Shown here: positions 21,617 to 32,100 of the stretch, piece by piece | Position numbering within the stretch: position 1 is the first letter of the stretch | How the letters are laid out: the number at the start of each line of letters is the position of its first letter | Origin: Macrostomum hystrix | Taxonomy: Eukaryota; Platyhelminthes; Macrostomidae | Assembly (NCBI GenBank): GCA_950097015.1 | Contig: CATNEN010000002.1 | Coordinates: 6,961,501-7,025,500 of the forward strand | DNA: 64,000 nt | Direction of reading: 5' to 3' | The notes under the pieces: model-generated | Database searches by the model: none | Seen by the model: the letters and a program-made list of their open reading frames with translations, nothing else | Told to the model about the DNA's origin: nothing | Program-made: the position numbers and the translations under genes

Positions 21617-23179
21617 AAGCAAGAAATGACATATTAATTATGCATGAAATTGCAATAAATCTAAGCGATAGTGAATAAAAAATCTAACACTTAAATCAAG
21701 TTAAAAAAAGAACTAATATAATTATATCAATAATGGCATGAGTACTAGCAACAGGCGTGTATCTTTTAAAAAGTGTCCAAATAATATATCCTTCCTACAA
21801 ACTCATAATGTTCATGTATGTATTGAAAAAATTCACTATCTTTATGTATAAAAGGAGCGACTAGTCATTTTAAGACATAACTTGCTGGTTAACGTCTTTC
21901 TAAAAGAAATAAGGCATAACTGAAGCATTATGCCTAGAAGTTTGTATCATTAAAAAACTCTTTAATCTTTACTCTTTACTCGTTAGTCGAAAGTCATGGT
22001 GTGCCCTGAGGAACTGTGAGGTTAATACCAGTAGAAGCTTTGGACAGTGACAACTTGTGCCAGAGAGCGAGACGCTACTATAGTAAGAATATTTAAAACG
22101 GCCCTTCTCAGGGCCACCGATATCTAAAATTAGGTCAAGACTAGGTCAAGTCAAGTACATTGGAAAAGGCAAGCAGGACTCTGCTTAGCAATTAGCAATG
22201 GACAACGCTTGTGCTAGGAAGAAGAGCCACCACAGAGAATATTATTAATGATGTAAGCCACTTGATTACTGGTTGAACTGAAGCAATGTAGATTTAAGTG
22301 TCTTCCTTGATCGAAACAGTGAAGTCGCAACTTGAGCCATGGACCTTCAAGTCGTGAGTCAGACACTGTAGCCATCATTCCATCATTTTTTAAATTAGTA
22401 TTTTCTGTTAGAGGCCTTAGCCATCTATAATGTGTTATTAAGGTATAAGCGATATAATTAGACAGATAATTTCCAGTAGTGCGTGCTATTTGCTCAAGGT
22501 ATCATTGTATATAATAGCACAAACCACTGTGTACTCACATCCTAACCCAATGTCCCTGATCTGCCCATTGGACTGACAGTGAACACTATATTAGTATATC
22601 TTTTGTTCCTCATTTAGTTTCAGTTGCAGAAAAAATAACTTATTTATTTATTTATATATAATATAAATATAATTCCAGACAGAATAGACAGACATAATTC
22701 CAGACCATGAAGATAGGAATTGGAATTAGCTAAATTATTGTTGTCTATAATTCCTTTTCTCAATATTCTAATAGACCTACATTTTGGTTAAGAGTCAATT
22801 ATTTTCACGCTAAACACAATAATTAATAGTAATATTATCAACCAACCTTTCAATTAGTATTTAATATTATTTAGGATTATAAAAGCTAGATATACCCAAT
22901 TATATAGTCAAGTTTATATCTTATGAAAGTACAAAGTATCTCGTATCTAGTAGAATGTAGTATAATTTTATAGCTAATCTAAAAATAAAACATTTTTTCA
23001 GCTAGGAGTTTCATTTTAGCAGGTACAAAAAGTATATATAATTAAAATATTCAAATGCACTTAAAGCTTAACAAAGTACCCAATACTGCACATGAAGATA
23101 TGATAAAAGACAACACAGTGTTATAAACTGAAAAGGTATGAATCTAAAATGTCTAGCAACTAGCTTTGATGATGTCGTG
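21617..23179. other. AT-rich spacer with a tRNA-like relic
   Basis: No coding sequence. On the minus strand near 22390-22325, a stretch reading ATGGCTACAGTGTCTGACTC then ACGACTTGAAGGTCC resembles the body of a tRNA(Lys)-derived SINE head, strongly decayed. Nothing else is recognised. Confidence 0.4.
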
Positions 23180-23512
23180 ACCAGGTTTTTTTATGCAAAT
23201 AGGGTGTAATTTACACCCTGAAATTTGGATTTGCACCCACTTTTTTGGCACTGGATGCAGCTCGTGCATCTGCATTTTTTAGATCAAGATGCATGCAAGT
23301 CATTTTTTAGCAAAAGTTACAAACAAAACATCATGTATAAATATATTGTATATAATGAAACAATAAGATAATTAATTATTCATCCCAACAAAATTCGCAA
23401 ATTTAGACCTTGATGCAAGTTGCATCCATACTTCATATTTTTCAGATTTGCATCCATTTTTTAAGCTTGACATGCAAGCTTGCATCCACATTTTTGGCAG
23501 AAAAACCCTGGT
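23180..23512. mobile_element. MITE-like element (right copy)
   Basis: A 333-bp segment whose ends are near-perfect inverted repeats: ACCAGGTTTTTTT on the left against ACCAGGGTTTTTC read inward from the right. The interior is rich in GATGCA/TGCATC words and has no coding capacity. I could not find a clean target-site duplication. A related fragment occupies the equivalent position before protease A. Confidence 0.65.
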
Positions 23513-23628
23513 AGTGACACGTGCGAATACGCGATGTCTTAGAAATACCTAACAGTTGAATTTGTGCGAGAAATTTTTAACTTTGTTATAATGATTTGTC
23601 CCTTTGTTATACTTCATACTAGGGTGCG

Positions 23629-23636
23629 TATATATA
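23629..23636 (+). promoter_or_regulatory. TATA box of protease gene B
   Basis: TATATATA 113 bp before the ATG, matching the placement in the paralogue. A CTCTTTAG acceptor-like site also sits 3 nt before the ATG. Confidence 0.5.
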
Positions 23637-23741
23637 CGAGTTCACTTACTTTAGTAAAAGCACCAGAACCAGCTCGGAAACTCTGCTCTCGCTGAATAGA
23701 AAAGCCATAGCTTGTATACGCAACGTGTGACTCTTTAGAGA

Positions 23742-24536
23742 ATGGAGCAGCAGCCAGTAAATCGAGGTCGTACCTTAACTCAAGGTCGATTTGTAACCGC
23801 AGTAATGCGAGGACAAGAAGTCATTTTCATGCTAGATACCGGTGCTGGATACAACTTCCTAAGCTCCAGTCTATGGAGGCGTATTTTTAACGAAGAAGAA
23901 ATCAAGGCCCCAAGTCGCCGAGTGACCGCATTCGACGGGTCAAGCGTCTCCATACAAGGCGAGGTCCTGGCGAAGTTTACCCTAGACGAAGCCGAAATCG
24001 AGACAAAATTCATGCTGTGCAACATCGACTGCGACAACATTCTCGGCATGGATTTCTTCCTGGCCTTTTGCGACAGCATCAACTTTATCGCCGGATTGCT
24101 GGACCTGAACGGTGGTGGGCACCACATTCAGATGCACAGCACGCGGTACCGGTCCACACAAGCTAGCTCACTGATGCCAGACTACTCAGGTTATCAGCAG
24201 GTCATTAGCGATCTCATCAAGGTTCACGGGGACCTGATCAAGGACATGATGTTCGCCATCGGGCTCTACATTAAGAACGTCGCCTACGTGAATTTCGAAC
24301 GGGAGCTGCCGCAGCGCGACGAATTGTCGGCCACCATTCGGAGCATGCGCAACCGGTTGAGCATGGACGAGTGCGTCGCCATCCTGCTTGGCGTCGGCGA
24401 GCAAATCCACCAGATCATTCTGGCTGAGAATCAGGTAGAGCCCAGTCTCACCATGCTGAATATTGAATTTAGATGGCTGTTTAATGAATTTGGATGGCCC
24501 TATTATCGCGAGTTGCCAAACCCGTGCAGTTATTGA
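23742..24536 (+). CDS. stand-alone retropepsin-like aspartyl protease, copy B
   Basis: Intronless 264-residue paralogue of the protein at 18148. The catalytic D32-T-G-A-G falls at the same residue number, with the flap-like AFDGSS and DNILGMDFF also in register. Similarity is strongest across the protease domain (many synonymous changes, few amino-acid changes by eye) and lower in the C-terminal domain. That domain still keeps MPDYSGYQQ, the LPQR block, the VAILLG segment, LNIEFRWLF and a terminal LPNPCSY. Conservation of both domains after considerable nucleotide divergence implies both copies are under selection. Like copy A it has no retroelement genes around it. Possible role, inferred only: self-dimerising or heterodimerising host protease. 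Confidence 0.85.
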   Translation: MEQQPVNRGRTLTQGRFVTAVMRGQEVIFMLDTGAGYNFLSSSLWRRIFNEEEIKAPSRRVTAFDGSSVSIQGEVLAKFTLDEAEIETKFMLCNIDCDNILGMDFFLAFCDSINFIAGLLDLNGGGHHIQMHSTRYRSTQASSLMPDYSGYQQVISDLIKVHGDLIKDMMFAIGLYIKNVAYVNFERELPQRDELSATIRSMRNRLSMDECVAILLGVGEQIHQIILAENQVEPSLTMLNIEFRWLFNEFGWPYYRELPNPCSY

Positions 24537-26054
24537 TCAGCTAGGCCTAGCTAGTTTTTCTGATAGTGCATTGATGCATTGTCCAAAAACCGTTTTTTTA
24601 TTTGCATTGGCCTATTTCGCATGCAAGCTGAACTCAAAATATTTTATGTACTGAGTAAGAAGCTTCGCTACTGTACTATTTACTTTTATTTGTTGGTTCG
24701 TTTTTACATGTGTGCTTTGTGCCAATTCAAAATAATTATATTGTCTTAAAGTACTATATGATCGGGCAGTTGCGTTTTATGTTCTATTAAACTGTAGGCC
24801 TGCACTTGATGTACATTGCTTAAAAGCCTAATTTCGCAAGATATAAATCTGTGTAAATCAAGTACCCTTGTACATCAATTACATAATGCTCCCCAGCTTT
24901 GGCTGCCCCACTCTGTGTCAAATTTTAAGCAAATAAATATTGACTGTCGTAATTAACCTTGAAAAGGGCCGTTTTAGCTTTCCAAATGTACCATCTTGTG
25001 CTGTTTTCATGCTACTATTAGTACAGTTAGATGAGTGTAAGTAGTCTGCAATTAAAATAGAAAAGAAGTATTCAGAATATTCCGAACTTGACTGCACTGC
25101 ACTTATTTATGTGCAGACTACTTAGAGTTATAATTTTACAATAGTATTGTATGGTTTTGTATAGTAGTACTAGTAAATGTATAGGGCACGCATACACTTT
25201 TATTGACCATTTGTGCGATAATCCAATAGCAATGAAAAATATAAACTATAACAGGGGAATTGGAATGTCTGATGAGAAATAGCTTTTTTGTTAAGCTTTA
25301 GGACTTTAGGAGGAAAAAAAATGGGCAAAATTCAATAGGCTGTACACACCATACAAGCTTGCCTAACCAAATTGTGAGGAAATGCACAATGCCTGAATTG
25401 CAATTTATAGCTACTCAATGTCGGTTAGAATTTTGAGTAATTCACAGATTGCAAGGGAAGGTAAAGTGCTTGTAATTAGGGGAGCTATAGAGATATAAGA
25501 TTGAGTAAATATAATGAGGTGTGACATTGCTGTATCTGCGCTCCTGGCCGTGCAATTTGCATTATCAGCGTGAGCAGCCTAAGGCCAACTGTTCTCAAGT
25601 TTTACACGAAAATCAATAAACAAAGACTAAAGAGTATAAGTTACACGTAAATAGTAAAGAGTAAATCCAAGAAAGAAAAAACACCATGAAAATATAGATT
25701 TAGATTAGACAGTAAATCATAGATTGGAAAAATTGACACAACCGAATAGAGAGGAGCCCAATAAAAAGAATGCTGTAATTAATTAAAAATAACTAAAAAA
25801 CGGCAAGCTACTCTGCTTGAAGTAGTATCAGGTTTTAAAAGTACCGAGAGTGTGAATTGAATTGAATTGAATTTCAAGCAGCATTGATGTACAGTATCCA
25901 TGCATGGCTGGCAAATGACAGCACCAGCCACATGTCAATCCAAAAACACGATTTGAACATGAAAGAGTAAGAGTAACAACTCAACGGAAGACGGGGTCAG
26001 GGGAAGTACATTGGATAAGCTGTTAGAAATGTGCAAATTTATAGAAATTTGACC
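24537..26054. other. spacer after protease B
   Basis: AT-rich noncoding sequence between convergent protease B and ERM genes. It contains the protease poly(A) signal; no other gene, array or transposon is recognised. Confidence 0.45.
24932..24937 (+). terminator. poly(A) signal of protease B
   Basis: AATAAA about 400 nt after the stop; an ATTAAA variant lies nearer, around 24788. Confidence 0.45.
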
Positions 26055-26060
26055 TTTATT
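26055..26060 (-). terminator. poly(A) signal of the ERM gene
   Basis: AATAAA on the minus strand, 120 nt after the ERM stop codon, the expected spacing for a short 3' UTR. Confidence 0.6.
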
Positions 26061-26179
26061 AGCTCTCGTCTACGCATGCTTTTACAATGAGTGAGCGTGC
26101 AATATGGAATATTATATATAAAAGTGAAACAAAAATCAATAACTTTCTCAAACACAGTCAAGCGAGGAAGCTCGGAGTC

Positions 26180-29100
26180 TCACATGGACTCAAACTCGTC
26201 GATCCTCTTCTTAGTGTTGCCCATGCGGATCTTCTGTAGGGTGCGGAATTTCGACCTGCCCTCGCGCACGTTGCTCTCGTGGATTTTGTCTATGGGCTGA
26301 ACCCGGTCCTCGTGCCTGGCCGAGCGGAACTGGTCGCGCATCTGGTCCAGGCGAGCCTTCACATCCCGGCTGTGCATGTACTCCTCGCGGTAGTCAGCCC
26401 TTGGCACCGTCTCCTCGCCGTTTTGAAAAGTCTCCAGGTTGTAGTTGCGCTCCTCTAAGGGATAATTTGGGATTTTTGTTCATGGGTTGCTGGATAAAGA
26501 CAGGTTTTTTGCTCATGGGTTGCTGGATAAAGACTGTTCTTTCTAAATAGATAGAAATTCTCGAAGTAAGCAATGAATTTGTCGATCGGGATTAAAATCA
26601 TTCTAAGAAATTTCGAAAATGAAAAAAGACAATTTTCACCCAAAGATAATCATCACATGCTCAAGCCACCAGTAAATATTAAGATGAGTAAAGCAAGCAC
26701 CAAAATTGTGTAAATGTAATTCGTAACAGCAAAAGGTGAAGATTTCCAGGTGCCTAATTGAAAGGACACTCCTGCACCAGCGACTGCAAACACCTGAGAC
26801 TGTCGATAGGCTGCCGCTACTGGAGTGCGACTCGGTCCTTGTGGCAGCTCGGCTGGCGTTCACGCTGGAAGCCCTCTGAGGTTGTACTTTAATTTTAGGG
26901 AAAGAGTCGCATTGGACTGTGAAATCTGCACGATGCATATCTGGATAATCCCACTCATCTAGGGGGTCAGTGGCAGAGCGGTTAACGCCTTTGCCTCTCG
27001 CACCAAGGTCCATGAGCTCGATTCCGCGGCGAGGCCGCATTCATTTGGGGCGCAGCCGCAGCCGAGAGAAGGCTTTGGGGGCTTGTCGTGCAATTGACGC
27101 CCTTGAGGGCCAACTTCCAAGGCACAGTGAAATGAACAAATGAGAAAGTCAGGGCGGTTGTACACATCTGTGTGAGTGTGTGCTCAGGAGTCAGCGAAGT
27201 CAGCAGAATTGCCTCCTCGCTGGCTGCGTGTCTAGTGTCACTGTGTAATGACCATTGCCCACAGCCCTCCTGCAAAAATTATTATTGTCCTATTTATAAG
27301 CCAATCATCCGAGCACGTCAGCAAAGCTCACTCTGTGGCTCGTCGTCCAGCTCTCGCAGATGATGTTGGGTCATTGGTGCCATCATCGAGTGCTGCTGCT
27401 GCTGCGGCTGCGGCTGCGGCTGCGGCTGGGGCTTCGCTGCTAAGGCGTGGTTCGCGCGTCTGGGCTGCACGGATGGCTCTGCTGAGGCGACCGGCTGCTG
27501 ATGCTGCTGTCGACGAGCAGCGGCCTGCTCCTGCTGGCTGCGCATTGCCCTCAGCTCCTCGGCGGCCTGTCGCGCCTCGTCTTCGCGAGAGGCCACCAGC
27601 GCCTGGGCGCGTCGGTTCTCCTCTTCAAGGCGGCGTCGCTCCTCCTGTTGGCAACCGGTGTTTGCGAGGGTTTTATGGTCACAAAATACAGGTGAGATTA
27701 TAAATTTACTACTTGCCCCACTGTCATTAGTTTGTTTGTCATTTCCTGAAAGTGCTTATAAGTGGGAACCTTCAACTGGCCATTTTAGCATCTTTATTTA
27801 TTTTCGATAACTGCTTTCGTGTTTTAAGCGTGCTACTGTTAGTAGAGCAAGATGAAACGTTTAGAAAATGTTCTGCTTTTCAAATTGGCTAACAGAAAGA
27901 TCGTAGACTAATGGGTGAACTCGCACACCTGACTGAGCTGCGCCTCGGATTCCAGCCTCAGCCTGATCTCCTCGACGCGAGCCCTGGCCGTCTCCAGTTC
28001 GTCGCGCTGCCGCTGAATGTCTTCCATCTGGCGCTCCATGTCGGCCAGCTGGCTCGCCCGCTCCTCTCTCTCATTGTTCATGCCGGCCTGCAGGCGCTCG
28101 AGCTCGTGCACCCGGTCCTCCAGCTCGCGGCGTCGAGCTTCAGCAGCTTCGCGGGCCGCACGTTCGCGTTCGAGACTGATCCTGTGCAATTTTGGGGAAG
28201 GGGGTAGGGGAAGCTCGAATTGTTACTGCGGTTTATAGTGGTTTATTGTTGTTTATAGTTTTTCATCGTGGTTTATTGTTGTTTATCGTGGTTTATTGTT
28301 GTTTATCGTGGTTTATTGTTGTTTATCGTGGTTTATTGTTGTTTATCGTGGTTTATTATTGTTTATCGTGGTTTATTGTTTTTATCGTGTTTTATTTTTG
28401 TTTATCGTGGTTTATTGTTTTTATCGTGTTTTATTTTTGTTTATCGTGTTTTATTGTTGTTTATCGCGTTTTATTGTTGTTTATCGTGTTTTATTGTTGT
28501 TTATCGCGTTTTATTGTTGTTTATCGTGTTTTATTTTTGTTTGTCGTGCTTTATTGTTGTTTATCGTGCTTTATTGTTGTTTATCGTGTTTTATTTTTGT
28601 TTGTCGTGCTTTATTGTTGTTTATCGTGCTTTATTGTTGTTTATCGTGTTTTATTTTTGTTTGTCGTGCTTTATTGTTGTTTATCGTGCTTTATTTTTGT
28701 TTATCGTGTTTTATTGTTGTTTATCGCGTTTTATTGTTGTTTATCGTGTTTTATTTTTGTTTGTCGTGCTTTATTGTTGTTTGTCGTGCTTTATTGTTGT
28801 TTATCGTGTTTTATTTTTGTTTGTCGTGCTTTATTGTTGTTTATCGTGCTTTATTGTTGTTTATCGTGGTTTATTATGGTTTATCGAGGTATATCTTAGT
28901 GGATTCAGGTCAGAGCTTCGGAATGCGGGCTTACAAGAGAGAATTGTTTCCTTTAGAAAGGCACCTTATTGCCCACTGCTTTATTTAAATGGTGCCAGCA
29001 TTAGCTGGGGTAGAAAGGGCACCCAAGTCGATGGACTGAATAGCCTGAGTACTAAACATTAGTCTTTGTATTCGCCTCGCTTCGCCCAACCGGGTCAGGG

Positions 29101-32100
29101 GTCATTTGTATTTTTATGGATATTGAAATTTTAGGAATTAAGTTTGCTTTTTTCTAGCATTTCTACTCTAAGTAGTAAAAATATAAGTTTTTTCCTAAAT
29201 ACTTTTTCATTAATCAACAGAGATTTATTTTTAAGTCTGGACAGGACCCTTTCAGCTTGTGCTGGACCAGATCCCCCACACAGCTATTTCTGTGGTAAGC
29301 AATGGGGAATGAGAGGCGAGAGACAGAAGGAGAGTGTTTCAGAGTTTGTGCGAGTTGCAGCAGGGCAAACTTTCCTGGATTTCTATTTGGGCAAAGGACA
29401 GACCTGAGTCTGTCAACTCAAAGCTACAAAAAACTCAGCGGTCTAGACAGCCAACTGTTAGCATGCGGAAATTATTCAGTATCTCCTCCTACTTCCGGCA
29501 CCCTGGTCGCTTCCATACAGGCCATTGTTGAGAAAGACTGGTATTAGCTATAATAATCCTGTCCTAGAAAGTTAGGCAGCTTTCAGAATGCAAAAACACG
29601 CCTTGTAAACACAGAGTTTGACTTAAAATTGACTTTTAATGCTCCTCTAGAACTTCTTGGGGCAAATCGCGCCTTGACATCGTACCTGTGGGTACCTGAA
29701 AGCTGAAAAATGAGCTTATGAAAGACTCTATGGAATATGATATATAGCATAGAATCGATCCAGTAAAACTACCAGATCCAGTTACACAGAAAACCACAGA
29801 AAACCACAGAAAACCGTAGAAAACCACAGAAAACCACAGAAAACCACAGAAAACCACAGAAAACGGTAGAAAACCACAGAAAACCAGAGAAAACCACAGA
29901 AAACCACAGAAAACCGTAGAAAACCACAGAAAACCACAGAAAACCGTAGAAAACCACAGAAAACCACAGAAAACCACAGAAAACCACAGAAAACCACAGA
30001 AAACCACAGAAAACCACAGAAAACCACAGAAAACCGTAGAAAACCACAGAAAAAAACAGAAAACAGTAGAAAACCACAGAAAACCACAGAAAACCACAGA
30101 AAACCGCAGAAAAACACAAAAATTAAAAATTCCCCCAGACAATTATTTGTACCGCACCCGAATCGAGCAACGCAAGCACACGAAACTTAACACGGGCCAA
30201 CTTTTTGTTGCGCATCTTCTGAAACAAAAATCAAGTCGCCAGCCCTTCAGACCGTCGAGATATTCGACAGTTTTGGCCGGAGGTCAGATTTTTTCTATAA
30301 GAGCTTGTGTACCTTATACCCCAATACACGGATTTGCACTGCGCCTCAGTGCAGCCTTGCCAGGCCTTCAAACTTTATCAACACGTCACATCAATGTGTC
30401 TTCATCATCTCCAACTTCGGTGGTGGTGACCGCCGACCACGATCGACCATCACTTCTCATCTTGGTATAAAAACTGGTGGCGAAATTGCATTGTAGTCCT
30501 ACTGTGAATCGATACATTGTCGATTCTAAACTAATTTGAAACTTGACAATCTGCAGAAACTTGACAATCTACAGAAACTTGACAATTTACGGAAGCTTGA
30601 CAATTTACAGAAACTTGACAATCTACAGAAACTTGACAATCTACAGAAACTTGACAATCTACAGAAACTTGACCATCTACAGAAACTTGACAATCTGCAG
30701 AAACTTGACAATTTACAGAAACTTGAAAATCTACAGAAACTTGACCATCTAGAAGCCCTTAATGAACGCCATAAAAGCTTTTAAGCGTTAAAATGCAGAA
30801 AATGTATTTGAAGAGGAAACGGAGGTCTGACTTAAAAAATCGATAAGCTATAAGCCTGTCTCCAGGTGCTTCACAAATAACAGTGTCAACTCTGTCAATC
30901 CGCACAACACTTTCCCTTGCTTAAATAGTACTCATATGGCTTTGGCCTAGAAAGAAATTGTTTCAAAAGAGCTACTATACAGGAGCAGCAGCAGCAGCAG
31001 CTGAATTAGTCATTATGGCCGAAAGTCGACAGAGAAAAATGCTTGCCACATTTTCTGCCAAACGGGGCGGCACCCCCAGCAACCGAGAAGCAGCAATGAG
31101 AAAGCGGCGAAAAAGAAGGCATTTCGAAGGGAGCGAAAATAAATGAATCGAAAAATATACTGGAGAGCTCAGAGAAAGAGCAAACTCTCCCACACATGAT
31201 CGGCTCTGAGCACACAGGTAGGTTAGGCCGCACAGGGTCGCCTTCCACTGCTCTCTCTCTCCCCGGTTCTCTTTTTAAGCTGACTGCCTGCAGTGCGTGT
31301 GAACTGCATTCTGACCAAGAATTTGCCAATGGCGCCGCTTGGGGTTTGCAGCTCTCCTGGTCGCGGGCGACAGCAGTTATAGGAGTTTAGGAGGCTCAGC
31401 GCGTTCTCAAATCCCAGCATGGATCAGTTGAAATCGTAGCCCCAGCTAGCGAGCCACAGTCATTTCCAAGTTTGGAACAAAATTACTTTTAAAAGAGAAA
31501 GAATTATAAGTGAAAGTTTCTGTTTTTTTGTCTATGGCCAAATCGCATTCACGGGGTTGAGTGGCAGAGCGGTCTTCAAATGACTTTAGAGAATGCACGG
31601 ATGAGGTTCGAGAGCAGAATTTTTTTAAGACCTGAGCAAAACTACCTTCAAACATCACTAAAGAAAATACTGAAGCTTTACGAAATTTGTCTCGGATGTA
31701 TCAGAACAGCTTGTTCTCCACTGTTCTTTAAACCTGGCCAATCTAAAGCATATTATGCATGAACATTCTTATAAAGTTAAATTTGTACTTTAACTTTCCA
31801 CTTTAAGAAAAATCATCAACGACTACTAGAGTAACTTAGTTACTGTAAAAACGAGACATTAGTAGCCCTTAAATGACTAGTAAAATATTTCGTGTTCAAC
31901 TCTGCTTCCCGTGAATTTGTTGACCCGGGTTACACTTAAATACGCTCGCAGTGCATTTTCACTGACGCGAAAAATGTTGCCTTGAGTTCGGTCATCGAAC
32001 AGGCCAAGCGTATTATGCAGTGTATACATAATTAGTGCTAGCGTGGGTGAGTAACCTGACCCGACTTCACACATGCGGGACAGGGCTGAGGGGTGAGGCA

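Noticed and set aside
18148-24536. Endogenous retrovirus or LTR retrotransposon
   Set aside because: Only the protease domain is recognisable. No LTRs, primer-binding site, RT, RNase H or integrase appear between or around the copies.
26971-27030. Functional tRNA gene at the SINE head
   Set aside because: A and B boxes are present, but no acceptor-stem pairing or anticodon arm is evident, and several dispersed copies share the same body.
28192-29062. Forward ORFs of 230-264 codons, hydrophobic and membrane-like
   Set aside because: Translation of the 20-bp GTTTATTGTT array in three frames; hydrophobicity follows from the T-rich composition.
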